Assembly (NCBI GenBank): GCA_007258455.2
Contig: VDFB02193867.1
Location: 566,521,742 to 566,585,741, forward strand
Length of the DNA: 64,000 nt
Direction of reading: 5' to 3'
From: Sequoia sempervirens
Lineage: Eukaryota > Streptophyta > Pinopsida > Cupressales > Cupressaceae
Shown here: in pieces, positions 1 to 11,484 of the stretch
Numbering within the stretch: the stretch's first letter is position 1
Layout of the letters: every line of letters begins with the position of its first letter
Made by a program: the position numbers and the translations under genes
The notes under the pieces: model-generated
The model's database searches: none
What the model was told of the DNA's origin: nothing
The model's input: only the letters and a program-made list of their open reading frames with translations

Positions 1-1310
1 TAGAGCAATATTTAGGAGAATCAAAACCTCATCGGGGCTATGGACACCTGACTAGCAGTGAGGAAATGTCCTAGATGCTTTTGGAGTTAGAATAAACTAT
101 GTAGCTTAATTTTACGGAGCATAAGTTCCCATAGCAACTAAAGGGTGAGAATGAACGCAATTGCACACACTCGGATTTTAAGCTTACTGAAGGTTGGGTT
201 AACTAGTGGTTTTGATCCTTTGGTCGGGTGTTCAATTTTTTTGCTCTAAGCATGAATATCAGAACCAAAGATTTTGGGTTTGTGATTCCATTTTTTCATC
301 AAAATTATCTAGAGCATTTCCCCAGCAAGTCGCAATTTGTTGTGCATATTTTGTACCCATGCCTCACCGAAGGCAGGGACCCCCTTTCTTTTCCTCCCGA
401 CAACTTGTTCCTGCTCCTATTGGATCATTTTTTCTCCCACCTCATTTTGCATACCCCTACCCCTAAGTCCAAGTGGGTCACATGCCTTAGAATGATCAAA
501 TTCCCCTTGACCAGATTCACCCAGTGGATTTTCACTAAGTCTTGCTTTTGCATAAATTCCCTTGTGGGTTTCGCTTTGCCCATTGCCCTGGCATCCTCCA
601 AGCCTCGTGTACCCACAATTGTGAGTCACCACTCATTTTTCACTGCTGGGTAGCGACTGATACCCAACTTCCGCCCACATGGTGGGGTCCACACTTAGTT
701 TCTTCGTCTGAGCCTTGACCAAGCATCCTAATGAGTGTGGGTTTTTGCATCTCACCTAACTCGGGTTCACCATACCAATAAATTGATGCATTCCATTAAT
801 GGAAACTGGCCTATAAACACTGCTCCCTGCCCTTCATTTTAACCCTGGGCATTCAAATCTGAGAAGAGAAACAAAGTCCTCCCCCCCTTTTTTTCTACTT
901 TTTCCTTGGTCCTGCTGACTTGGTCCCTACCCGCTTGCTTCACTTTCTCCTTCATTTTTGACTTTGGGGACAAGTTTCCTATGGATTTTGGATTTTTTGT
1001 GTTGCCTAAGTAAATGTTAGAGTAATAAGTTGTTTTACTTAATTAATTTAATCATATTGGTTAATTAATTAAGTCAATTATCACTTTAGTTACTTAACCT
1101 AAACTTAAGCACATTAATAATTAATTATTTATTAATTATTAAGTGTGCACACTAGGGTTTCCCTTTAGGCTTTTCTTTTGGGTTTCTTGATCTCCTTTTA
1201 TAAGGATTGATCTCATTGTAATTATTAATGGGAGAATATCTTTAGCTTTCATATCTTCTTGAAAGTTTTCTCTCTACTATAGCTTTTTCTTGTTGAAGTT
1301 AATTGCATAC
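1..1310. other. Unassigned AT-rich stretch, no supported gene
   Basis: No recognisable protein or RNA gene. An open frame of 141 codons on the plus strand (228-653) has low-complexity, Leu/Phe/Pro-rich composition and no domain I recognise. From about 1020 to 1140 there are clustered TTAATTAA-type short palindromes. Around 1190-1205 a TTTTATAAGG box lies upstream of pyrimidine-rich sequence, which resembles the core promoter of an LTR or a transcribed repeat. I could not find a matching second copy in the window, so no element is called. Confidence 0.4.
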
Positions 1311-1482
1311 ATTTGTTTGTAGATCTCTTGTGTGGAAGGTGTATTTGTTTGTGTTTGATCCTGTGGCTCATGGTTTTGTGCTTGTTTCACAATTCTATTT
1401 GTTTGCAGATCTCTTGTCTGGAAGGTGTATTTGTTTGTGTTTGATCCCGTGGCTCGTGGTTTTGTGCTTGTTTCACAATTCC
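1311..1482. repeat. 86-bp direct tandem duplication (two copies)
   Basis: Two copies of an 86-bp unit lie head to tail (1311-1396 and 1397-1482). Both carry AGATCTCTTGT and end in TTGTTTCACAATT. The copies differ at only a few positions (for example CCTGTGG against CCCGTGG). The array sits just upstream of the 43-bp minisatellite and may belong to the same repeat-prone locus. No coding role is supported. Confidence 0.85.
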
Positions 1483-1523
1483 AATAGTGAATTGCCAAGG
1501 TTTTGCTAAGTTTTGGGAAGTTG

Positions 1524-1793
1524 TGGAAATTTCCTTGCGGGCCGTCGTCCCTTCGTCGCCATCCATGGGAACTTTCCTTGTAGGTCACCATCCATGGGAA
1601 CTTTCCTTGTGAGTTTCCATCCCTCCATCATCGTTTGTGGGAACTTACCTTGAGGGTCGTTGTCCCTCTATCGTTGTTTGTGGAAACTTTCCTTGCAAGT
1701 TGATATCCCTCGGTCGCTGTCCGTGGAAACTTTCCTTGAGGGCCATCATCCCTCTGTCACCGTCCATGGGAACTTTCTTTGCAAGCCACCATG
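1524..1793. repeat. 43-bp minisatellite, first block
   Basis: The unit is centred on the core GGGAACTTTCCTTG followed by CATCCCTCCATC-like sequence. Core positions fall at about 1524, 1567, 1596, 1639, 1682, 1725 and 1768. All spacings are 43 bp except one copy shortened to 29 bp. The block is followed by about 180 bp of unrelated AT-rich sequence (1794-1975) and then the second block. Long plus-strand open frames over this block are by-products of the repeat. Confidence 0.9.
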
Positions 1794-1975
1794 TGCTCAT
1801 TTTCATTTCAAAAGGGCAGCAACCCTTCGACTTTCCCCTTCCAAATCTCTACATTTCCAAAAAGGGTGCAAAATTTAAGTTTTCACCATCTAGGGCTCAT
1901 AAATTGAGTGTCTTCACATGCGTAAAGGGGTTTGGATCAAATTTGAAATGTGTTTAATAGACATTGCAGAAATTT

Positions 1976-2540
1976 CTTTGTGGGCCACCACCCCTCTTTC
2001 GCCGTCCCTCCATCGCTGTTTGTGGGAACTTTCATTGCAGGTTTCTATCCCTCTATCTTTGTCCATGGGAACTTCCCTTGCGGGTCATCATCCCTCTATC
2101 GCCATATGTGGGAACTTTTCTTGCAGGCTGTCATCCCTCCATTGTCATCTGTGGGAACTTTCCTTGTGGGTCGCCGTCCCTCTATCACCATCCGTGAGAA
2201 ATTTCCTTGTGGGATGCCATGCCTTCTTCATCGTCCGTGGGAACTTTCCTTGTGGGACACCATCCCTCCATCACCATCTGTGGGAATTTTCCTTACTGGC
2301 TGTCATCCCTTCATTGTCATTCATGGGAAGTTTCCTTGTGGGTCGTTGTCCCTCTATCACCATCCATGGGAACTTTCCTTGCGGGTCATTGTCCCTTCAT
2401 CGCCATCTGTGGGAACTTTCCTTGCGGGTTTTCGTCCCTCCATCACCGTCTATGGGAACTTTTCTTGCAAGCCGCTATCTCTCTGTCACCATATGTGGGA
2501 ACTTTCCTTGTGGGTCACCATCCCTCCATCATTGTTCGTC
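1976..2540. repeat. 43-bp minisatellite, second block (12+ copies)
   Basis: The GGGAAC core recurs at 2024, 2067, 2110, 2153, 2196, 2239, 2282, 2325, 2368, 2411, 2454 and 2497, that is, 12 consecutive copies with exactly 43-bp spacing and no indels, plus a partial copy upstream. Because 43 is not a multiple of three, each reading frame sees the unit in all three phases. The unit has no stop in any plus-strand phase, so open frames of 279, 242 and 163 codons overlap here. These are best read as repeat artefacts, not genes. The tail (2540-2670) is rich in CATCCATC-like pyrimidine motifs. Confidence 0.95.
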
Positions 2541-2845
2541 TATCTATCACTACTATCATCCATCTACCGTCTGCCCGTTGTCCATTTCCCACCATCTGTG
2601 TGTCATCCATCACCCATTTTCCATCATCCACCATCCATTGTCTGTCATCCTTCCACCCTGTGGCACCCACACCCTTGAACCCGCATTTATGTTTGTGATC
2701 CAAATGAGCTCTAAATATGAATATTATGACCTTTTGATGATGCATGGATGGATCTAACAATAAGTTTGTAGGATTTGAATAAAATTTCTCTTGATTTATG
2801 TATGAAAGCACTTACTACAGTCCATGTATGCAAGATTTATGAAAC
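2541..2845. other. Spacer between minisatellite and TIR element
   Basis: Degenerate CCATC-rich sequence grades into unremarkable AT-rich sequence. No gene or RNA is supported. Confidence 0.4.
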
Positions 2846-3610
2846 CTACGAGTATGTGCAGGATCATGATGGGCCAAAAAGTGGCAATATGATGGGTATG
2901 TGGTTGACGAGTTTTTTTACCCAAAATTGATGAAACGAAAAGGGTTTTCAAAGGATATTTTTATCTTTCCACCAATATAAATTATGTGTTACTTTGAATT
3001 TAATAAGTAATTATTATTCATTTTCTATTCAAATTATGACTAAAGTCCTGATTGATAGACTGATTGAAAAACATCTATAGTTTTCAAATGGTATCACATT
3101 TTTTGAATCCAAAATATGTGTCACATTCTATGCTTCACATACTATAGGATTAAAAAGAAAAATTGAATTTCATGAAGTTTTGACCAAGTTAAGGTGGTCA
3201 TACATAAGTTTTTTTATATTTTTAAAAGTTGTAATAAAAAATTATAATTAATTATTTACTTGGAATTTAAAAAAATATGCATCACATCGACATGAGTCCT
3301 CTACTTGTATCTAAAATATTATCATTTTATTGTGGTTAGGGTGGTCGGACACCTACTTCTTATTTTTTCCGAATTTTAAGTACTATTGCATTGAAATTTC
3401 AAATTTTCACCAAATAGATTTTATTTTTTAAACAAACCTAGTAGTTTGGAAACTAAATTCAATTTGCTACAAATTCTATTCTTACATATTTTTGAAATAA
3501 TATAGATAACTTATTCAAATTTTTATGTCAAGTTTCCTAACTCTGATTTTTTTAATTTTTTTGCCACTTAAGGGCCTTTTTTTCCATGATGATCCTGCAC
3601 ATACCCCTAC
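2846..3610 (+). mobile_element. TIR element copy 1 (non-autonomous, 757 bp) with CTAC target duplication
   Basis: The element spans 2850-3606. It starts GAGTATGTGCAGG and ends CCTGCACATACCC, giving inverted termini. The inversion extends inward imperfectly through GATCATGATGG, a GGCC block and AAGTGGCAA, to roughly 45 bp. Identical CTAC flanks (2846-2849 and 3607-3610) are a 4-bp target-site duplication. The interior is AT-rich with no coding frame of note, so it should depend on a transposase encoded elsewhere. Copies at 21553-22346 (inverted) and 25986-26787 share the interior. The superfamily is not assigned: a 4-bp duplication with a TA core does not fit hAT, Mutator or CACTA. Confidence 0.88.
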
Positions 3611-6600
3611 CGTGGGTCCATTGTGGAGGCCCATTGATGTAGAGGGTCAGGGACTTTGAAAGAAACATAAAGATTTCAAGGAACTTAATGATGCAATCTT
3701 AAAACCTTCTTCAGGCACTCTGATGGAGACAAAGCCTAAATGGCTCACTCATGAATCAAATCCTTCTCCAATGGATCCAAAACCCAGGAATGATCTTAAG
3801 GGGCACAATTACACTTGTCTTGAAGTTTTCCAAAATCCCAAACCTCTGTCTTGAACAAAATCTACTTTTCCACCTTAAGTAGCCTTCTAGCCCTATTAGG
3901 CCTCTAGCAAAGGATTTTAGACTTTTCTCTCAAACTTCCCAAAGGAACCTCCAATATAATGACTAAATGAGATGAGGTTTATGATCTTACACAACATACT
4001 AGGTTCCTGATAGCACTTGTTTCAGACAAACCCTTCCAAAATCTGTTGTCTCCTCAAAAATTAGGCCTAATTAGCCCTCTTTTCCAAAGCAACCCCTCTC
4101 TAAACTCAACCCCTAACCATGAAACTTTCAACAGTCTCTTAAAACATCCCCAAACCAAGGATTTTCAGACTTTTATTCTTCTATGACACCCCTAACATGC
4201 TCAAACACAAAACCCTCCTTAACTTGCCTCAAAACTAGGGCTTCTTGGATCTTGACTTCCCAAACACTTCTAGAACCAGTTAATTGACTCTACACCATTA
4301 GGAAAACATATTGAATCATTCCCAACTCAAAAAAATATCCCTCCTTTAGGTAGATCTCTTTCTACTACACGCTAGGATCCAACTTCAAGCATGTTGCTTT
4401 GTTAAATCTTTGTGTACACATTGGTTTCCCTCTTTCCTACACATTATATTGTTATTCCAATATATTAAATGTTAAATTTGATCCATTTCATAGGTTTTCA
4501 GTCATAATCCTCCATGAAATGGATCAATCATCCATAAAACCTCTCAAAAATGGTGAAAATCTAAACTTTTTCCTGTGGACAGTCAGTTTAAACGTACAAG
4601 AATTGACCTCTTTTGCTTATCAGAACATGTAAGAGGTGTTAAAACATGTAAATAAAAATCCCTAAAGCATCCAACAGCATATATCTTTAATAGGAATCAA
4701 GCTTTCATCTGAAAAACACAGAAAAATGCAAGAAAACAGAAATTTTATTAAGTTTTCTGAGAACAGTCTATATAGTACTTGCTCCATTTGATCAACCTCC
4801 ATACAAATGACTTCTAGAGATTTGTATAACCCCTTCCCAACTTCTCAAACCTTTTTTTATTGATTACAATGCATAATTACCTCTAAAACACCTAAAACTC
4901 ATTTTCTCGCCCAAGTGGATTTTCAAAAATTTGAATTTACAAACTTGAAATTTATTAAATTCTACTATCTAAAGACCATTGGATCCTTACTACCTAACCT
5001 TATTTGACACAATCAAATCATAATAAACCTATCTAACCTCCTAGAACATGACTGTTCCCTTTATATTGCATTTTGGTCCTATGGTCCTTTCAGGACCCTT
5101 AGGACTTTTGCTATTCCCATTACATCTATTCATCTCAAATGCCATTATAGGCTCCAAGATACCATAATTGATGTTTTGATTTGATGGAAAGGTCCTCCTA
5201 ACCCCTGTACACTTATGACCTTTGAAGAGCTCCTTAAAGGCCTTGGGTGCTCCTGCACCACCCATTCAGAAAATTGAACAAGGAAAAGGAACATTGCTCC
5301 TATCACCATTCATTTTATGCTCACCTCTCCTCCTAGCACCCATCAACATAGTTGGCATCAGAATAGGTAGTAATTTTATCTTTCATCAAATGATGATGAC
5401 TATCAGAAGGCGTGCACTAGAATTAGGAGCAACATAACTGCTTTTTAGTGACACAAATTTGCAACAAGATTCAATGAAGAAATGCTACGAACATATCAGA
5501 CAAAGGGAATCTTCCTACAAGTTTTGAGCTGCAGTAAAGAAGGCAGTCACTAAAAGACAAAATTGCTACAATGCTAGGGTCACTAAAGGACAAAATAGGG
5601 AAGAGGAAAAAATAGCCTATTTTAAATTGAGAAATATTGAGGGTAGGTGAAACCCTAACTTGTATTGAATCTGAGCCACACATTTTGAATTAATCCTATC
5701 CATTCATTTGGGCTTTGGAAACCTATAAATAGGGGCTTGCCCCTTATTTTCAAATGGTTGGAGAGCTGCTATAAGGGAATTTTGCAGCAATAGAGATCTA
5801 CATTGCATGATTTATGGTTGTTTCTCTTGAGTTTTTTCATTATGCATGCATGGTTCTACTTTCATGTTAGTTTTAGTTGTTAGTTTCTTGAGTGGAAGTG
5901 ATAATGGTGTTTGTTGTTACTATATTTGATGAATTTCTAGCTCATACCTTTTTTGGTTTGTTGATGATCAATCATTTTTCAAAGCTAGTCTAAGCTTCCT
6001 TACTTCATTGCTGCAACTTAGTTCAATTGTATGTTCATGATATGTGTGTGCAATCTAAAAATCTGTAGTTCTTAGAATATTGCACTGGTTTTGTGTAACT
6101 GCAGGTTCCACTTGGCCAAACAAAACCCAATTTAGGAACTTTTTCTATTGTATCAGCCTCTATGATTACTCTTCATTTATAGCTTAGTTCTAGGAACTTC
6201 TTCTCTTCTCTTCCCTTTTGAATTTTCTTTTAAATAGTGACTTTGAACAAGGTTCATTGCACATGGTAAAGCCAAATATGAAGCTGAAATAGGAGTTCTA
6301 GGCTGCTATTTGAACCTGTAGCAACTGAACAACAATTTCTACACTTTAAGAACTCCATTTATAAACCCAACTTCCAAGCACTGTCAAGACCTAACATTAG
6401 AGACCTTGGGATAGTGTTATGCAATTTGATTGTGGAATATTATCTTTCAAGAGAGGTGATGCACCTATGCATTACCTATGTTGAGAAGTGCATAAAAAAC
6501 ACATCAATAGGATGGTTCGTTTAATCATTCTACCTGATGTAGCCAAGATGGTAATGTATTACACAAACATTACCAATAGGATCATGATTGGAGTATATAT

Positions 6601-7790
6601 ATATATACATTATAATTATTGTTAAAGAATATTTATGTTTAGAAGAGTTAATTAATTTAGTAGATTAAAGAATTAGAAAATAGATTAGGGAATAAGGAAA
6701 GAATAAATTAATTACATTTTAAAAAAAAGATGTAGTCGTGAAGATAGAAATAATCATATGTAGGATATCTTGAGAAATAGTTTAGTCTACAATGCAAATG
6801 AATCTAAATAATAATCTTGTGTATATATATTAGTTAAGGAAAGATTAAGTTATGCTTAGGAGATAATTTACTATCTTGTAAAATTTGGCTATTTCTAGAA
6901 AGAGTATGGAGTCATCATTATCCTATTTGCATGTGATTCATAAATATCTAGAAGTACTCTCCATTCCAAATTTATGTTCTTATATAATTAAATTAGATGT
7001 CATTCCTATTCGTAAAAAGGAAGTTAGTTATTTTATAATTGTTAATTTTTCCTCATAATTATTAGTTGATTGCTAGCATAAACACTTGAGTATTATTGTG
7101 TGAAAAGCATATTATGTAGAGTGAGTGACTAAGTTATGAGACTTAGTGATGTGTAAATAATCTCTTATGAATGAACTGTTTGGTTGATTCTATTATTAAT
7201 ATTGGGTTGTTTTGGTTAATGTTTTATGAATTGCAATTGTCTTCATGGCCATGTTTTATTGATTGTTTGTATCATTTTTAATGGGTGTAATGCTTGAATC
7301 ATTGCTCGTATTGTATAAATAATGATTGGTTAAATTATGTGCTTTGGGTGTGATTTGCAACTAATACTGAAGTGGGAGTCATTTTTGTAAATTGGTTAAG
7401 GTTTTCTTCCAGAGGCTAAGGGGAGTTTCTATTTGATAGATTATTTGATTATCCTTGAGATGATTGTTGTGTGTTAAATGAGTATATGATAGTTATTGCC
7501 TTGCACAATGTGTTCACTTATGTGACTTGTTCTTTTGGAACTTGTGAGCAGGAAGGGATTATACCTTGACATGTGATTTTGTGATGAATTTTGAGTTTGT
7601 GCAAGTGGCCTTTCTTTTCAATTTTATTGGATTTACTTGTTGTTAGCAGGGGAGTGGCCTCAAATGGGGGTCGATGCACAAAGTGGCGCCTGGATAACCC
7701 ATGAAGAAGTTTTGTAAAAAAGTGATAATCTAAAATAAACTAAGCGGGATTGGGTAGGAAAAACACTAATTAAGATAAGTGATGCCTCAC
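3611..7790. other. Unassigned intergenic or decayed repeat sequence
   Basis: About 4.2 kb without a supportable gene. Open frames are short (about 77 codons or less) and have no recognisable domains. There is a (TA)n run at about 6593-6607. The segment 5700-5790 looks like a promoter and leader. Sequence just before 7790 (an ATAACCCATGA-type motif) resembles sequence after 12960, consistent with one host sequence split by the LTR element between them. Confidence 0.4.
5724..5730 (+). promoter_or_regulatory. TATA-box-like site (TATAAATAGGGG)
   Basis: TATAAATAGGGGCTTGCCCC is a strong plant-type TATA context and is followed by a transcribed-leader-like tract. No gene follows, so it may be the core promoter of a degraded LTR or short retroelement. 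This is inference from the motif alone. Confidence 0.25.
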
Positions 7791-9257
7791 TGATCCAGGT
7801 GGATCCAAAATATCTCAAAATTTCACAGTCTCAAAATTCATCCAAAGAAGCATCAATGCATAGAGCTCACTGACACGATCTTGACGCAACTTTAATGGGC
7901 TCAAAAGGAGTCTGTGTGCAGAAGTTATGCTCAGTCAAAGGTTCGGTCAAACAGGCAAATCAAGGGTTCAAAAAGGCAAAAAAATGATGGTCTTCAAATG
8001 AAATAAAAATGACACCAAGTCGTAGTGCTCGTCGCGCTGATTCCAGAACTATATTCGGTTTCAAAAATGGAGCTTGTATGTGAAAGTTACGACTGGTCAA
8101 AGGTTGGTCAAAATTTTGACTTTGGTTGACTTTGATGACATCAGCAAGATGACGTGGCAGGTGGTGATGTGGCAAGAGTGGTGAGTTGGCACATACATGG
8201 TAGAAAAATAATATGGATTAAACCATATTGTTAAAAGAAAACACGTATGGTTTAAAAATTAAAATATTTTTATGATTTCAAGGAGGATTTGGTGGGATTT
8301 TATACCTTAAAATCCTCTTCCCTTGCCCATAAAACAAGGAGAGGAAAAAATCCTGTAAACTTGCATTTCAACAAATTAACCCCTTTAACCACCTTTCTCA
8401 TATTTAACAGGTTTATTTTAAAGAATATCCAAGGAGATTATTAAGGGGCTTTTAAAAGATATTTTTTAAGATTATAATGTAAGTCCAAAATTATAACGGC
8501 CCATAGTTAAAGGGGTTTGTTTTTCTAATTGTATGGCTTGGAGTTATAAAAGCCAAAGGTGGATTTATTTTTGAAAGATTAATTTGTTATACTAACGGGA
8601 TATTAGTTATTTTTATTGTAAAAGGGGGAAATGGTTGGAATTTTTACTTGTATACGAGAGATATGCAATATTTGCAAAATAATATGGTTAAAGCCATATT
8701 AGCAAATAAATGTGTATATAAAGGGGTGATTTTTGTAAAGGGACGAGGGGGAAAATTATTGAGTGTATAATTTTGTACGGGAATTTTCTTGGAGAGAATT
8801 GTAACAGGGAGAATTATTGAAGTTCATTTTGGGAGAAATAATTCTTTGGAGGAGAATTTACAAGGTGTTTTTGTACACCAAAAATTGTAAAAGAGTGAGA
8901 AATTGTGGAGAGATTATTGCAGGTACTTGGAGCTTGGGTATTGTAAGAAAGCATAATTTTGCTTGGCGATATCAATAAAGCAGTCCCAGCATTGCGAAGC
9001 GGACCCGGAGACATAGTCCACATTGGATGAACTCCATTATCAATCTGCGCGTTGTGATCCTTCTATTTCTTTGTCTCATTCTTTTCTCTTCTATCTCAAT
9101 TTTCTCTCTAGTTTAAATTCAATATTTGAATTTCTAATTACTTATTTTGTAATTTCAATGGTTAAAAGGCATAATCACACAATTTTGTATTAGATCGGGA
9201 AATTACTGTAATTATATTTAATTTACAAGTTATTTTGTAAACTCTAATTATGGATCA
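7791..9257 (+). repeat. 5' LTR of the Gag-protease element
   Basis: 1467 bp, TG...CA ends. It carries a TATA-like TATATAAAG at 8715-8723 and a poly(A)-type AATAAA at 8974-8979, placing R and U5 in the last roughly 300 bp. It is near-identical to the LTR at 11485-12954. A minus-strand open frame inside each LTR (8814-9023 and 12510-12719) is conserved only because the LTRs are duplicates and is not called as a gene. Confidence 0.95.
8715..8723 (+). promoter_or_regulatory. LTR TATA box
   Basis: TATATAAAG lies in the 5' LTR about 250 bp upstream of AATAAA. The same box is present in the 3' LTR at about 12411-12419. Position and conservation in both LTRs support a U3 core promoter. Confidence 0.6.
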
Positions 9258-9260
9258 AGT

Positions 9261-9273
9261 TGGTGTCAGAGCC
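9261..9273 (+). other. Primer-binding site (initiator Met tRNA type)
   Basis: TGGTGTCAGAGCC lies 3 nt after the 5' LTR. It differs by one base from the common plant primer site TGGTATCAGAGCC, complementary to the 3' end of initiator methionine tRNA. Confidence 0.85.
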
Positions 9274-9391
9274 CATTTTGTAGGAAATTGCAAAGTGAAT
9301 GCTAACCAGGTTGAAATTGAAACAAGGAGAAGGTGCACTAGAAGAGTTCGATCCAGAGATCAGAAAATGAAGGACTTTTCCACGATCAGAG

Positions 9392-10306
9392 ATGGCAGTT
9401 GAACAAAGTCCTACAAAGCTTGATAAGAAAGCTTTCCAGAAAGCATTTCTCAAAATGAAGGCTATGGTGGAAGTTATTTTCCAAGATAGGCAAGAGCGAC
9501 AAAAGAAAAAGGAACTCAAGAAAAGAAAGAAAAGAAAGAAAAATGAAGATGAATCCTCTTCAAAAGATGATAAAGGTAAAGGAGTAGGAGGTGGTAGTGA
9601 CCCTCCTGAACCTCCATCCCCATCTTCTTCTTCATCCTCTTCTTCCTCTTCGTCTACCTCTTCTTCTAAAAAGAAACAACCTGTGAAATATGAAGTTAAT
9701 TCACCTTTGTTGAAACTTGATGTTAAATTTGATTTGCCAATGTATAATGGGGAGCTAGATGCAGATAAACTAGATAATTGGATTAAGCAAATTGAAGTTT
9801 ATTGTAGAATTTAGAAGTTTACTGAGGATTCTCAAAAAATCCAATTAGCCACTCTTCGCCTGGGAGGCACAGCTTTAATTTAGTGGGAGAGTAGAACACA
9901 GGAGGAAATAAGTCATTATGGAAAAATTATTTCTTCTTGGTTTGAGTTTATAGATGCATTAAAGAAACAATTCTATCCATTAGGACATATGCACAAAGCA
10001 GTAATGAATTGGCAATCATTAAAGCAAGAAAAAGGACAAAGTGTGCAAGAATATACACAAGAGTTTAGGAAGAGGGCTTTAATTATGGGCATTCCTTTAT
10101 ACACACAAGAAACTTTGTTAAAGTATATAGGTGGATTACATGAAAGTTTGAGACATACAATGCTTATGTTTAATCCAACTAACATTGATGAAGTTAGTGT
10201 GCAAGCTATCCATTTGGAAACAAGCTCAAGGAATAGCCATGATAATCTGTTGATGGAATCTAATAAGCAAAAAGGAAGCAAGAAAGGGAAAGATAAATCA
10301 AAGTGA
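9392..10306 (+). pseudogene. Gag (capsid-type) part of the polyprotein, with in-frame stops
   Basis: The frame starts at ATG 9392, about 130 bp after the primer site. The N-terminal part has a Lys/Arg/Glu-rich stretch (residues about 40-65), then a run of about 11 serines from a TTC/TCT repeat (9620-9670), then a retrotransposon Gag domain. Key features are YNGELDADKLDNWIKQIEVY, then a KKQFYP-like motif and a QGxSVQEYTQEFRKRA stretch. Stops in the same frame occur at 9812 (TAG), 9881 (TAG, where the family normally has a Trp pair) and 10304 (TGA). There is no frameshift. Family: Ty3/gypsy-type Gag by motif. As it stands it cannot make full-length Gag. Confidence 0.88.
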
Positions 10307-11107
10307 ACAACAACTGTAAAGAAAGAGGACGAAAAGCCTTATTGCTCAAATTGCAAGAAGGAAGGGCACGAAGATGCAAGATGTTGGAAATTGCATCCTA
10401 ATCAGAAGCCAAAGTGGTTCAAGGATCGAAATGGTAAGCAAAAGTCCACAGTGATCGTGCAAGACCTTGGTATGGAATCTGGTGATGAATCAAAGATTTC
10501 AGTTGTGGGTATCAAAGGTAAAACTCCTATTCTCAGTACTAGTTCTCATGCTTCTTCTCTAAGTTGTAATGAAGTACCTGTTGAAAGTAAGAGGAATGAA
10601 TTGTTTCATATAAGGGCTATTGCAAAACAAAGCAATATTGATACATTCATAGATAGTGGATCACAAGTGAATCTAATCTCTGAACAAGTTATTCAGCAAT
10701 TGGGATTAAAGACAACACCTCATACTAAGCCATATCCTTTGGGTTGGGTGAATGATAATGCTCGGTTACATGTGTCACAACAGTGTAAACTCTGATTTGC
10801 AATCACATCCAAGTTTGTGGATGAGGTAGAGTTAGATGTAATTCCACTTGACATTTGTGGGATGGTTTTAGGTAGTCCTTATTTGTATGACAGAAAGGCC
10901 ATTTTCTACAGCGAACATAACAAGTATCATTTGTTTAAGAATGGATTTGAATATATTGTAAAATCTCATCACATGAAGAATGATAGATTTGTTGTAAACA
11001 CGGGGCATATGAAAATGAATGAAAATGCAAGCATTGCTTTAACTCTCATGTCTATAACAACTAGTGATGCTAAGCATGAAGATGATAGGGTGTCACAGAC
11101 AATATAG
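10307..11107 (+). pseudogene. Gag zinc knuckle and aspartic protease region, with in-frame stops
   Basis: This continues in the same frame as gag. A CCHC knuckle at about 10340-10385 reads YCSNCKKEGHEDARCW (C-x2-C-x4-H-x4-C), the nucleic-acid-binding end of Gag. An aspartic protease follows at about 10640-10720, with the active-site motif FIDSGSQVNLI and then a conserved hydrophobic stretch ending GMVLGSPYLYD. A TGA at 10793 and a TAG at 11105 interrupt it. Retropepsins work as dimers and cleave the polyprotein. The order knuckle then protease is normal for Ty3/gypsy, but here reverse transcriptase does not follow. Confidence 0.85.
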
Positions 11108-11119
11108 TGTGAGGATCAG

Positions 11120-11395
11120 TTGCAAGCAAAATCAGGCCTTCAGCCAGAGGTGGTAAAAGAGGGTTTGAATGTTTCATTTACTAACAATGTTCCTATTCAG
11201 GAGATCCATAATGTTGATACTATTTCCTTCACATCAATGTATTCAGTACTGTTGCTTGTTATTCTACTAGTTATTTCTATGTGGATGATGAATGTGATAG
11301 TGAATATTGATGAACATGCAGTTGATGGTATCAGTAAAGTTACCTCATATTTCTTTGTGTTTGTGATGGGTCACATGTTCAAGAAGGACAGATGA
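11120..11395 (+). pseudogene. C-terminal tail of the polyprotein with a hydrophobic segment
   Basis: The last 91 codons stay in the gag-protease frame and end at 11395, about 75 bp before the purine tract. They contain a hydrophobic run (SVLLLVILLVISMWMMNVIV) long enough to span a membrane, and a second Phe/Val-rich patch. Nothing in it matches reverse transcriptase. It may be captured sequence, an envelope-like tail, or simply the remnant left at a pol deletion junction. I do not assign a function. Confidence 0.5.
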
Positions 11396-11472
11396 TACTG
11401 AGCAAGTGGGGAGACATTTCCCTAGCTCAAATTGTACATAAAAATAGACTTTTGGAGGTCCAAAAGCTTCTC

Positions 11473-11484
11473 AATGGGGAGGAA
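11473..11484 (+). other. Polypurine tract
   Basis: AATGGGGAGGAA directly precedes the 3' LTR at 11485. This is the expected position for the plus-strand primer of an LTR element. Confidence 0.8.

Noticed and set aside
228..653. 141-codon plus-strand frame as a gene
   Set aside because: No domain, biased composition, overlapping frames on both strands and no splice or promoter support.
1637..2757. Long plus-strand open frames (279, 242, 163 and 106 codons) as protein genes
   Set aside because: They coincide exactly with the 43-bp minisatellite and occur in all three frames, as expected for a stop-free repeat.
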